Part shown: positions 21,205 through 31,126 of the stretch, piece after piece | Layout of the letters: the number at the start of each line of letters is the position of its first letter | Numbering within the stretch: position 1 is the stretch's first letter | Source of the DNA: Strigamia acuminata | Taxonomy: Eukaryota > Arthropoda > Chilopoda > Geophilomorpha > Linotaeniidae | NCBI GenBank assembly: GCA_949358305.1 | Contig: OX442322.1 | Coordinates: 1 to 64,000 of the forward strand | DNA length: 64,000 nt | Direction: 5' to 3' | Program-made: the position numbers and the translations under genes | Notes under the pieces: model-generated | What the model was told of the DNA's origin: nothing | The model's database searches: none | Seen by the model: the letters and a program-made list of their open reading frames with translations, nothing else

Positions 21205-21557
21205 GTTGCCGTTAGCAATGTGCCTCGGAAGCCTTAAATGCCTCGAAAAACAACCAAGTATGTGACAAATTCCTGTATTTCAGTGGTTTTATGCAGGGAT
21301 GCCTATGCAACAAATAAATAACCTATCACATCGGGTCAAAAGACAAAATACTTCGTAAATAGTCTCGAAAAACACATGAACGAAATATTACAGACGAAGG
21401 CGGGATTTAACAGCCAATGAGGGCCCTAGCAATGGATTTCGCCCGAGACTAATACCGCCAAAAACCCCAAGCAAGACGTCGGAAATAATTTATTAATTCG
21501 TTACGAAACATACACGGCAGAAGTAAATCAATTCTCGCCTGAAAAGCTCACTCTCTC
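21205..21557. other. Intergenic or upstream DNA of the split host gene
   Basis: No clear ORF. The stretch leads into the open frame that starts near 21558. Nothing else recognised. Confidence 0.4.
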
Positions 21558-21799
21558 ACCCTTAACTCCCGAAACAAAGCGACTCTAGGGCCACGCACAA
21601 ACCAAGATGGCGCCCCGAGAGACAACAACGGACTCGACAACGACTTGGCGCGGCTCCACAAAGAACAGGACACAACGAAACGGTAAGAACAAACGATATA
21701 CGACAACGTAAGAAGTAAATGAACATTTATGTGCACAGGGAGGGCACAGATCCACGTGGGAAAGCGATGCTCGTCCATCGGGACGTCGCGCATCGAAGC
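21558..21799 (+). CDS. Host gene exons, 5' side of the Gypsy-A copy 2 insertion
   Basis: A frame open from about 21558 reads an Arg/Gln/Thr-rich sequence to 21682, then a 56-nt intron (GTAAGA at 21683 to GTGCACAG at 21738), then exon sequence from 21739 (HRSTWESDARPSGRRASK) that is broken by the element after the AAGC target copy at 21796-21799. The same frame continues at 35280 on the other side. Start codon not fixed. Protein family not recognised; basic and low in complexity. Confidence 0.45.
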
Positions 21800-22798
21800 T
21801 GTCGCGCTCAACTCGGTCTATCGCTGATACGTGGTATGAGTCACTTACTAATCTCGTAACACCGCTTTACTCAAGCGGTTACCCAAATAATGTGAAACGG
21901 CAAACAATGTAAAATGGTAAATATAATAAATGTATTTATTATATGGGAATTTACAGGTAAAAGGAATAAAATATGTAAGGGAATAAAGGTAAAAGGTAAG
22001 ATGTGTGAAGTTGGCGGGAAACTGGTCGAGGTCGTCCTTTGTTGGCGCTCTGGATCCAAGATGGCGTCCGCGTGGCAACGTGGTGTCGTCTTGGGCCGGC
22101 GTGGCAATGAATGGCGTCCTCGTCTCACGTTTCTCGTTCGGTCCTTCGGGCTCACGCTGGTCGGGCGCGAGTGAATGCCTAGTTAAAGGGCTTACTTCTG
22201 GTCTGTTGTCTAGGTTTAGGGTTTTGTGTAGGTGTCCGGCGATCACACAGCGGCGGACGCTTGGTGGTTCCCGGCGATACACACAGCGGCGGGAACGCTC
22301 GTCGTGGTTACTGCAATTTAGGCTTGTGCGACCGTTTGTCTGCACAACTCGCTAAATTGGAGTAGGTTTACTATTTCTAGCTGGCTTGCTAAAATAGTGT
22401 GGTAATCTTGTTTCGCAGGTTACTCTGCGGAGGTTAACACAAATCAATCGTACTCACGTTGAAAGTCCCTTGTCCTAGGTCACTCCTGAAGTCTTTGTAC
22501 TTAGGCTTGATCGTTTTAGGACGTTTGGCTTTTACGTGTATCTTGGTTGATTTTTGTGTTGGTTCTGCCCGCTCAGTGCGAGGCGAATTCCTTTGCACAA
22601 AGCGGGGGGTGACAGGTGACTAAAGCCACCCAATGGTGGAGAAGACGAATCTCCCCCACTCCCCCAGGGCAGACGCCCGTCCATTGACTGGATGTCAATG
22701 CTCTGAGGGAAGGGAGGCGCGCGTGCGACTCCCCTTCTTTACCCGTATGTAGGCCACGAGAGAAACTCTTCGTGCCCCACCCCAGTCGGGTCACCACA
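21800..22798 (-). repeat. 3' LTR of Gypsy-A copy 2
   Basis: 999 bp. Differs from the 5' LTR (34277-35275) at about three sites: G/C in TTGGTTSATTT, G/A in GTGCRAGGCG and G/A in CTGAGRGAAG. In element sense it is preceded by the purine tract GGGAGGGGGACG (22799-22810). Confidence 0.96.
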
Positions 22799-22837
22799 CG
22801 TCCCCCTCCCAGCTCTGACCGCGCGTGTTCGGAGCGA

Positions 22838-25825
22838 TCAATCCTTCTTGTTGGGACCCGACGCTGGATCCATCGCCTGGGCGAAACTCACTCCAGGGAC
22901 GGGCGGCTCAGCGCCGGGCGGCACAACGCCGGGCGGCAAAACCAGATCTCCAACCAAGGCTGAAGACTGGTCGCGGGGGTCCTCGTGCTCGGAAATAAAG
23001 CACAATTCGTGGCCGCCGGCCGGCTCGTATGGGGCACGTCTCCTCTCATGCAGCCACACCCGCGGAATGAACGCCGAAAACCCGGAATTGGTGTGCCGGA
23101 TTGCGTTCGCCTCCGCGGCCGTTCGAGGCGCACGGTGGGCCCTCAGCAAACGCTGATGGAGGATCAAATCGGTGGTCTGGCGCACCTGGTTGTGCAACCA
23201 AACGAAAACCGATTTCCCCTTGTCTCTCTGCGCGAGGATGAATTTGCGCGTCGCTGTCGTCATTGACAGCTGAGAGAACTCGTCACATAACTTCTCATAA
23301 TAGTTCGTCTGAAGCTTCGCCGCTTTCGCTGGCTTGGCGCTCTTCGGAACTACCGCTTGCTGGACAGTCTCTTCCCGCGCTTGTTGGGCTGCGGGAGGCG
23401 TCAGGCTCTGGCGAGCGGCGGACATCGTTGGTGGCGTCCGACATAACAAGCGTCTGGGCTTACCCGCCGCATTTGACAGGACGGGTGTCTGTGGTGTCGC
23501 CGCTGGAGGCATCGGTGGCGGCGGCGGTGGTGGAGTTGGGGCTCCACGTGAAGCAGTCGAAGAGGCGGCGTCGCTCTCCATCGGCTCTTCACTCGTGACC
23601 ATCATTGCGTGTGACTGCGCTGACGGTGTTGGTTCCCACGTGGTAACGGCGTGGCGGAAGGCCATGCTCCGCAACTTATACCCCTCCCATTCGGGGTTCA
23701 CCACGTCCCGGGTCAGCTCGAAGCGAGTCATTGCCGGGTTGGGGAGAATGGCGCTCCATTCCCCAACGAGTGCGCGAGGTATCTGCACACCCTCTCTGTC
23801 TACCACGGACCAACAGGCCATCGCCTGTCGTCCGACCCCAAAGAGCGAGGGGGTCAATAACTGGACCATGATTTTTGTCAAAGCCAGCTGTAGACTGCGC
23901 CGATTTACAGGGTTGCTGCGATCAGGATCTGCAGCGAACGCACGCGAGTGGTGCCGCATCATCGAAATCCCCCACTCGATGAAATGGCGCTGAGTGACGT
24001 CGGCGCCCTGCAGAGCAGCGGCGGCGGCCCTCGGGTCCTCCATCACAAATGCGAAGGCTAAGAGCTCTTCGATCGATGGATTGGCTGCTTCTCGAGCCAG
24101 CCGTGCGTTTTCGTCACGCTGTTCATACCACATCGCAGTGCGGTCGTGTCTTGCCTTGCTCGGGTAATATTCTCCGAATCGGGCGTTATGGCATTCCCGC
24201 GCAATGCTCTGGTGAACGGGCAACATTACAGAGTCGTCGACCGCCAAGTTCGGCGTAGTGCTCGAACCCGGCATCGGCGGCGGCGGCGGAGGCTGCGTCG
24301 GCGGCGGCAGCGTCAATGACTGCTGTGCCGGCAACGGTTGCGACGCCGATGGTTGCGTCGGCAACAGCAACGTCAAAGACTGTTGTGCTGGCGGCGGCAA
24401 CGTTGCTTGCGCCTCAGTCGTCGTGACTTGAGGCGCTGGAGCGGGCGTGACGGTGCTCGTCGGCGGAACGACGGCCGTGGGTCGCGAATTGACATATTCG
24501 CTTAACCACCGTGCCACTTCGTGTGGAATCACGGTACCATCCTCGACGACGCCCATTTTGCGGGCGAACTGCATCGCGGGGTCGAAACGCGACAATTTCT
24601 TGCGTTTCATCTGAGTGATGATCTCGCGAAGGTCCCGCGTGTCTGGCGCTAGGACGCGACGCTCCCCGGAAGATCTGCCACTCGACTTCGATCGTGCCTC
24701 TCTCGCTTCCTTCGCTTCGATTGCTTTGAGAGCGTGTTCGGGAAGGGGAATTCCCCGCGCCTCGCAGCGAGCGAAATACCGCTCTTTGCGGTCTCGTTTC
24801 CGCTGCTCACGGTGAGTCAGCGGATGTCTGCCGACACGGGGACGAGAGACTCGCTCTTCGTCGCCCGAAATCCAGACTTCTCGAGTCTCTTTACCGTCTT
24901 TCATCTGACGGTTGACGAACACCCTTGGTCTGGTGTAATTCGCGGAGTCGCGCGGTGGCTGCGCTGACGTTCCCGCTCCATCGTTGACGGTCGAGTGCTG
25001 TTCGACGCACTGTTTCTTCGACCGTCCCGGGGAGCGCGATTCGCTGCCCCCGGTTCCCTTGGAGCGCTTACGCTTCCTTGGGAAATTATATTTGGGGCCG
25101 AGAATTCCCAAATAGTGGAGTTGCCACATTTCAGCTTGTGACGTGAGAATCCCCATTCTCGGTCGCCACTGTGGCGTAACTTCTCCCTGCCGAATCTGTT
25201 CGCACCACAGGTGTATATCGGCGGTGCTCATCCCGTCGTCTTGCAAAATCCGCTCTGCAACCGCCGGCGCTGTGTCAATTAGCTGCTGGCGGTAGTGTTG
25301 ATACACTTCTTCGCAGGCCTCCTCGGTCTCGGCCGCTTGCCACGCGAACAACACATGTTCCTCCACTGGCCTGCCGGTGTATTGGCTCGACAGGGCCGGG
25401 TGGAAGATTGGTGACTTCGGGTCATCGATGCGAGCGAGCTCTGCAGCGACGACGTTTCGCACCGACTCCGGGAACGCGTCCAGGAGTGAACAGTCGTTAA
25501 CCCAACGCCTAGCGAGGGCGCGCGAAAATAATACGCGCAGGCGGTATGGCTTTGCATCTTCGCCAAAGCAGCGGCGCAGAAAATCGGGCAGTACGCCTCG
25601 ATAAATGCCCGCTCGCACTATGCATGCGGGGCTGAGCGCTCCCCACGTGTCTCGGAGCTCCATCTGTAATGATGGAAACAAAATAATTAATAAAATCGCC
25701 AATAACACGGAGATAAATAGGGGGTGGGCTCGAGGAACGTCGCAGAAACGTGCGGCCGTTCGTCGAGTCCTATTCCTGTTCATTGATTCGTCCTTGTCAG
25801 GAAGAAAAGAGTCTTCTTGGCACAT
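22838..25825 (-). CDS. Gypsy-A third ORF, 995 codons, function unknown
   Basis: Lies between pol and the 3' LTR in element sense, where env sits in some Gypsy elements. The ATG at 25825 is the first in the frame; the stop is 28 bp before the purine tract. Residues ~36-54 form a hydrophobic segment (FISVLLAILLIILFPSL) after a basic stretch, like a signal anchor. Then come an Ala/Arg-rich part with several Trp, a basic cluster (FPRKRKRSKG) near 250, a long charged helix-like region (~320-400), proline-rich linkers with runs of 6-7 Pro, and further folded-looking parts (~550-700 and ~820-930). There is no furin-type cleavage and fusion-peptide arrangement and no C-terminal membrane anchor, so it does not look like a known Env. 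No zinc knuckle, protease or polymerase motif. Expression would need a spliced or internal RNA; an AG lies directly before the ATG. It could be a captured host gene or a new accessory protein. Confidence 0.85.
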   Translation of the reverse strand: MCQEDSFLPDKDESMNRNRTRRTAARFCDVPRAHPLFISVLLAILLIILFPSLQMELRDTWGALSPACIVRAGIYRGVLPDFLRRCFGEDAKPYRLRVLFSRALARRWVNDCSLLDAFPESVRNVVAAELARIDDPKSPIFHPALSSQYTGRPVEEHVLFAWQAAETEEACEEVYQHYRQQLIDTAPAVAERILQDDGMSTADIHLWCEQIRQGEVTPQWRPRMGILTSQAEMWQLHYLGILGPKYNFPRKRKRSKGTGGSESRSPGRSKKQCVEQHSTVNDGAGTSAQPPRDSANYTRPRVFVNRQMKDGKETREVWISGDEERVSRPRVGRHPLTHREQRKRDRKERYFARCEARGIPLPEHALKAIEAKEAREARSKSSGRSSGERRVLAPDTRDLREIITQMKRKKLSRFDPAMQFARKMGVVEDGTVIPHEVARWLSEYVNSRPTAVVPPTSTVTPAPAPQVTTTEAQATLPPPAQQSLTLLLPTQPSASQPLPAQQSLTLPPPTQPPPPPPMPGSSTTPNLAVDDSVMLPVHQSIARECHNARFGEYYPSKARHDRTAMWYEQRDENARLAREAANPSIEELLAFAFVMEDPRAAAAALQGADVTQRHFIEWGISMMRHHSRAFAADPDRSNPVNRRSLQLALTKIMVQLLTPSLFGVGRQAMACWSVVDREGVQIPRALVGEWSAILPNPAMTRFELTRDVVNPEWEGYKLRSMAFRHAVTTWEPTPSAQSHAMMVTSEEPMESDAASSTASRGAPTPPPPPPPMPPAATPQTPVLSNAAGKPRRLLCRTPPTMSAARQSLTPPAAQQAREETVQQAVVPKSAKPAKAAKLQTNYYEKLCDEFSQLSMTTATRKFILAQRDKGKSVFVWLHNQVRQTTDLILHQRLLRAHRAPRTAAEANAIRHTNSGFSAFIPRVWLHERRRAPYEPAGGHELCFISEHEDPRDQSSALVGDLVLPPGVVPPGAEPPVPGVSFAQAMDPASGPNKKD

Positions 25826-27032
25826 CTGGCTCACGTCCAACGATAACCACGTGACGGAATCGAGCGTATTAATCCGGAAATTCTCTTCGGATTATTTAAT
25901 TTAAAATTAAACTGTAAATTCGTATTAAACCAATAAATTCGCGAAATTGTTCGTGAAAATTCCCAATGACAATTTTAGAACATGTAAACAAATGTTCTTG
26001 TCGTGAATTAACTTGTAAAGAAATAAATTTATTTAATAATAACTCCAAAATTCGGAGTTAAAGTCGAGTTTAAAACGAATCTAAAATAAATTAGTGTCAT
26101 TGGAAAAATTCGCAAACAAAATAACAAATAAAAATAGAAAACAACGTTCTATAAATTATTCCAAAATCTATCCAATAATTATTCCCATTCCTGGAAATAT
26201 AATAAGAGAGCTCGTTTCCATTGTCTCGTTCGTGTCAATTGTCGTGAGTCATTTTCAAGGAGCGAGGCGACATTAAGTCTGCCATCGCGTCCTTGAAAAC
26301 AAACAATAAGGAGAAAATACAATCGCTTGCGCGATCGTGTGTATTAGTATAATAATTATACACTATTTCGAACGCAGAGCGTTCATGTCAAGTATTAGTC
26401 AAGTGTATCTTTAATTCAACCGCACGGAGCTAAATCTCGTGCGGCGATGCCGACTACTACCTGATCGGGTGGAACTACGTTAACGTCCTGGTCCCAATTC
26501 TCGTCATGATGCTCGATTTCAAGCATTTCCTCGTCCCCTCCTTCCTCAGCCATCGTGAGGATTGCGCGTTCAGTCAGACCACGATAAAAAACTTAAAACT
26601 CCTCGTAAAATAGATCAAAAACTCGGTTAAAAACAAACTCGATGTGTATCACGTGCGGACGACGATCAGCTGATTTAGCGGAAGTCCGGGTGAAAACAAG
26701 GCAATCGTGGTGGGTTCTGGGTAATTTTACTCCAGAACCAGGTGTTTATGACTTGTGCGCAACAGCCCGCGCGCATGTTACGCTACGGGGCTCCTTTGTT
26801 TCTACGCCCGTGCGCGATCGCTGCTACGGGGTCTTTTGCACGCGGTATCCGACCCGTGCCGATAATTTTGCTACGGGTTCCGCGTTTCCACGCCATCTCG
26901 TGACGTGAATTCGACCGATATCCGCTTTGTTGGACTTAGCGAAATTTTTCAAGTCTCGGATTTTGATGGCTAGCGCTGCCGATCGGTCAATCTTTTTTGT
27001 TTTTCAGCGTCGCCATCGACTCGTAACGTTTT
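25826..27032 (-). other. Gypsy-A copy 2 non-coding region between pol and third ORF
   Basis: No convincing ORF. 25900-26200 is AT-rich. From about 26200 to 27032 it aligns with 60-892 in copy 1, best in the last 300 bp, with the three GCTACGGG repeats at about 26770-26880 kept. Could hold the splice acceptor or promoter for the third ORF. Confidence 0.6.
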
Positions 27033-30000
27033 CTACTCCTTTCCTACGACCTTTCCGTCTTTTATAAACGGATTACTTCTACGAGGCCGCAGGTGATGTG
27101 CTGAGACAGGTACGATATTTTTTGTTGTTTTTTGTGTCTGTACCTCCTCATTATTGCTTTCTTTTTTATCCGTGTTTTTTGTGTTTGTTTCAGGAGTTTC
27201 TCCTGTTTCCCCCCCGACCAAAATTGGATCCGGAACGGATTCAACGATCTCGTTGACCGGAGGTGAAGGGGCGTCAAAATACTCCTCGTTGTCACTTGGC
27301 GGTGCTTTTTCCGACTCGCCAGCGAACGTATCGACGATTTGGCCGTCAGTTTTAGACTTGACTTGGCCCTTGGCCCACATTTCTTGCGGGAATTCCGGAA
27401 TGTACGGAGTTAACTCTCGTACTTGTATCGATTTATGCTCGGTATTGTCCTCGAGCTTGCGTAATTTATACGCGTTACCGCCATGCTTGCCGATGATCAC
27501 ATACGGACCATCTCTCTTGTCGGCCAAGCTGGCGGTGATTCCTCTCGCTGCATTTGAGTGGATGTGTGTATCTTTCCACACTAGATCATTAATTTCGAAA
27601 TTCACGAATTTTCTACCGCTTTTATCTTGTAAAATGCGGTCGCGCATGTTAAAAATGTGCGCCATCATATGCTTGTATGTGTTCGAAATTGTTTGCTCCA
27701 ATTTATACACGTACTCATGTGGTTTCTCAGGGTCCACCACATTTACCGACTCTGCCACTCGTGGGTCCCAAGGCACTCGTAGCTCTCGGGCGAAGTTGAG
27801 GTAGGCCGGAGAAAAATCTCTCGTCCTTGAGACTGTTGTTCGTATGCTGAACGCGATCTCTCTCAAGTATTCATCCCACCGATTGTGGATGTCAGTGAAT
27901 ATACTCAACGCATATTTTATATCCCTGTTGAGTCGCTCAACGGGATTCGTTCTGGGATTGTAGGTCGAAGTATGTGACGCCACAATTCCGAACTTCTCAC
28001 AAAATTTACCCCAAATTTTCGAGATAAATTGGGGTCCGTTATCGGATATAATTTTACGTGGAAATCCGTAACGTAACGCCACGTCGTAGATACATTCAAC
28101 GATTTTTTCTGCTGAAGGTCTAGCGACGGCGTACAACTCGGGCCAACGAGTCGCCACGTCCATTATAACGATAATGTACGCATTTTTATTTCCCGTAACG
28201 GGTTTTGGGCCCATCACATCGACACTTAAACAATCAAAAGGCGCGTAAGGCCCTAAGAAAATAGTTTCGAATGGTGATTTACTCCTCGGCTTGCACGCTT
28301 GACATCGCTGACATTGGTGGACAAAAAGAGCAATATCTTTTTTCATCCCTGTCCAGTGAAAAAGCTGTGTAGCACGATAGAGTGTTCTGCTTACTCCCGC
28401 ATGACTTGCAAGCGGGTGCCCGTGTAACAACCACAGCACGCGACCGATTAAGGAAGCAGGTATTACTACCTTTACTGCGGTGTCCGATTCACTCAAGTCA
28501 TCTTGGTGATTTGGGTGATGTTTCACCAAAAGGCCGTCATCCAATAGGTAATCTATGGATTCGTGTGCATAACGACGCTTCTGCCTTCTGGTTAAGTTGG
28601 GCGGATATTTTCCTGTCAGTACGAATCTAGCTCTATCCTGACATTTTTTGTCTAATTTTTGTTGCACAATTATTTCCTCCCTTGTCGGGGGATTGCTTTG
28701 CATCTGCTTGCCGACATGCGCGTGGAAGGCGCTTAGAAGCGGGTCATTTATTCTCCGCTCTAGCTTAAATTCCTTTTTTGCGTTTGGGTAATTGTCAGCA
28801 GCTGGTTGGTATAATCGCGTCCAGAATCCACAGAATTTTACATCTGCCGGAGACGCGGTAGGAATTTCATTCATTTTCCTTAAATCCCAACGGTGACAAC
28901 TCGTCGGGCAGTAAATGATGCGGGAATCATCCTCGCCATCATCGTCAGCGTCGATAGGATCTGACACTGGTGCCCTTGATAGAGCGTCAGCCACGACGTT
29001 ATATTTGCCGGGCTTGTATTGAATGGTCAAGTCGCATGCCATCAGTTCTAACTGCCATCTGGCTAGTCGACCGGCTGGCTCCTTTAATTTCATCAGCCAT
29101 TGTAACGCTTGATGATCTGTGTGGACTACAAATTTGGTATATTCGAGATAATCTCTGAATTTCCTTATAGCCCACACAACTGCCAAACACTCCAACTCTG
29201 TGGCGTTGTAATTTTTTTCAGCGCCTTGGAGTTTGCGACTTATAAACATGCACGGCAGGTCTTGTTCGACTCCGTCGCGCACGTGTGTCTGGAGCAATGC
29301 TGCTCCCAACCCAACTCTGCTGGCGTCCGTGTGTAATATGAACGGCTGGTTTAAGTCGGGTAGAGGCATTACGCCGACTTCCGTCAGCATCCTCTTTATC
29401 GCATTAAATGCGATGTTGCACTCATTTGACCATACAAATTCGTTTTCATTCTTCAGGAGGTCGGTAACTGGGGCTGCCACTTCAGCTAGACCCGGTAGCA
29501 ACCTGCCGAAAAAGTTTATCATTCCCATAAACCGTTGGACACCTTTAACGTCCTCGGGTGGTGGGAAACGATTAATCGCATCGATTTTTTCGGGGCCAAT
29601 AGCTAAACCATTAACTCCAATGCGATAACCCAGGAAGGCAAGCTCCTTTCGACAGAACTTGCTCTTGCCCGGGTGAACGTGTAACCCAGCTTTTGCCAGC
29701 CGGGTGAGCACTTGGTCGATGTGCTCAATGTGCTCTTCGAATGTTTTAGAGGCAATAACTATGTCATCTAGGTATGCCCACACAAACTGATGCAGGATAT
29801 CACCCAATACGCTTTCGATTAGTCTCTGAAAGGTACTGGGAGCATTCACTAAACCAAACGGCATGACGTTGAACATCAACCGTCCAATTGGCGAGTAAAA
29901 TGCTGTTTTTAGCTTATCCTCTGGCCTCATTTCTACTTGCCAGTATCCCTTCGACAGATCCATCGTCGTAACCCAAGAAAAGGGGCTAAGCTCTCTCAAA

Positions 30001-31103
30001 ATGGATTCGATAGACGGCATCTGTATGGGATCTATCTCTGTCACCGCGTTTAATGGGCGGTAATCAATGCATAGGCGTGGGTCCGAGCCCGGGCGCATCA
30101 CGAGTACAACTCGCGTCGCGTATTCTCCCTGGGCCTCGGAGACAATGCCGCTGTCTAGCATTTCTTGGCACATTTTTTGCACTATTTCACGTTTTTGCGG
30201 GTTCATTCCCTTATACGCAACTCGTATAGGTTTATTATCCGTCAATTTAATTTCGTGAATAGCCCTATTCGTTCGGCCCGGTTTTTTCGACAGGATCCCC
30301 TCATATTTAAGTAGGACCCTTCGTAGGGCTGCCGCTTCGTTTAATTCTAAAGCGGCGTCGGCGACAAGCGTTTCCACTACATTGTCCCGTTGCAATTCCG
30401 TTACGAATGCTTTAAAATCGTAATCTTGAACGAATTTCTTTAGGCCTTTTTCCCACTGTGTCTTGTCGGCCGCTTCTTTGATAAGAGCTGGTGGCACGAC
30501 AATTGCGGGTCTTTCTCTATCATTTCTGATATAATTCCAAGATTTCGTTATTGGATTCGGTTGTATTTCCATTGACGCCATGAGGTCTAAGCCCAACAGA
30601 AAAATTCTGTCGCATGTGGGCAGGACCAGGAAAGGGTGCTGTTCTACCCCTCCGAGCCATTCCATGGTCAATAATATAACTCCTTTTGGACGCGCCATTC
30701 CGTTGGCGGTTTTTAGACGTACATTTTTGTTAACGCCTTTGATTTTATCGGTGAGACCCAATGATGCTACTATGTCTTCGGAAACGAACGAGCGATCTGC
30801 TCCCGAGTCTAATAGTCCCATAATTTTTTCGCGTTCTATCGTCATGGGCAGCATACATAGGCGGCTGGTGTATTCGACCGCCACGTTGCACATGAAAACA
30901 CGAAATTCTTCTGTGTCTTCGACTACTTGAGGTAATTCTTCAAGCAGTAGGTTCGGTTCTTCCGCCTCAGCCTCAGCGTTTGCGGTAATTACCTGCAAAG
31001 CGTTGTTGGCCCTGTCTTGAATTTGGGCGTTAGCTATGTCACTACCCATTTCTTTGACTGGTGGCGGTTTATCGAACCCTTTGTTAAACCCCTTCTTCTT
31101 CAT
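27033..31103 (-). CDS. pol: Gypsy-A copy 2 Pol (protease, RT, RNase H, integrase)
   Basis: 1356 codons, same length as copy 1. Protease LLDSGAD, RT YLDD, RNase H HTDAS, integrase H-H-C-C finger and D-D-E are all present at the same residues. About 16 amino-acid differences from copy 1 over the first ~1330 residues, then a markedly different last ~25 residues (SAHHLRPRRSNPFIK against IRNLRPKRDNPFIK). The frame is -1 relative to gag and open upstream across the gag stop, so a Gag-Pol fusion is expected. Intact, hence probably functional. Confidence 0.95.
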   Translation of the reverse strand: MKKKGFNKGFDKPPPVKEMGSDIANAQIQDRANNALQVITANAEAEAEEPNLLLEELPQVVEDTEEFRVFMCNVAVEYTSRLCMLPMTIEREKIMGLLDSGADRSFVSEDIVASLGLTDKIKGVNKNVRLKTANGMARPKGVILLTMEWLGGVEQHPFLVLPTCDRIFLLGLDLMASMEIQPNPITKSWNYIRNDRERPAIVVPPALIKEAADKTQWEKGLKKFVQDYDFKAFVTELQRDNVVETLVADAALELNEAAALRRVLLKYEGILSKKPGRTNRAIHEIKLTDNKPIRVAYKGMNPQKREIVQKMCQEMLDSGIVSEAQGEYATRVVLVMRPGSDPRLCIDYRPLNAVTEIDPIQMPSIESILRELSPFSWVTTMDLSKGYWQVEMRPEDKLKTAFYSPIGRLMFNVMPFGLVNAPSTFQRLIESVLGDILHQFVWAYLDDIVIASKTFEEHIEHIDQVLTRLAKAGLHVHPGKSKFCRKELAFLGYRIGVNGLAIGPEKIDAINRFPPPEDVKGVQRFMGMINFFGRLLPGLAEVAAPVTDLLKNENEFVWSNECNIAFNAIKRMLTEVGVMPLPDLNQPFILHTDASRVGLGAALLQTHVRDGVEQDLPCMFISRKLQGAEKNYNATELECLAVVWAIRKFRDYLEYTKFVVHTDHQALQWLMKLKEPAGRLARWQLELMACDLTIQYKPGKYNVVADALSRAPVSDPIDADDDGEDDSRIIYCPTSCHRWDLRKMNEIPTASPADVKFCGFWTRLYQPAADNYPNAKKEFKLERRINDPLLSAFHAHVGKQMQSNPPTREEIIVQQKLDKKCQDRARFVLTGKYPPNLTRRQKRRYAHESIDYLLDDGLLVKHHPNHQDDLSESDTAVKVVIPASLIGRVLWLLHGHPLASHAGVSRTLYRATQLFHWTGMKKDIALFVHQCQRCQACKPRSKSPFETIFLGPYAPFDCLSVDVMGPKPVTGNKNAYIIVIMDVATRWPELYAVARPSAEKIVECIYDVALRYGFPRKIISDNGPQFISKIWGKFCEKFGIVASHTSTYNPRTNPVERLNRDIKYALSIFTDIHNRWDEYLREIAFSIRTTVSRTRDFSPAYLNFARELRVPWDPRVAESVNVVDPEKPHEYVYKLEQTISNTYKHMMAHIFNMRDRILQDKSGRKFVNFEINDLVWKDTHIHSNAARGITASLADKRDGPYVIIGKHGGNAYKLRKLEDNTEHKSIQVRELTPYIPEFPQEMWAKGQVKSKTDGQIVDTFAGESEKAPPSDNEEYFDAPSPPVNEIVESVPDPILVGGETGETPETNTKNTDKKESNNEEVQTQKTTKNIVPVSAHHLRPRRSNPFIKDGKVVGKE

Positions 31104-31126
31104 GAATGGCGCAGACGGTCGAGAAG

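Noticed and set aside
21848-22345. 165-codon ORF in the Gypsy-A LTR, identical at 34325-34822
   Set aside because: Identity is explained by LTR duplication; the frame is not kept in the diverged LTR of copy 1.
23334-23993. 219-codon ORF antisense to the third ORF
   Set aside because: GC-rich shadow frame with Gly runs opposite the proline runs; no independent evidence.
22838-25825. Calling the third ORF an envelope gene
   Set aside because: Position fits, but no cleavage site, fusion peptide or C-terminal membrane anchor could be seen.
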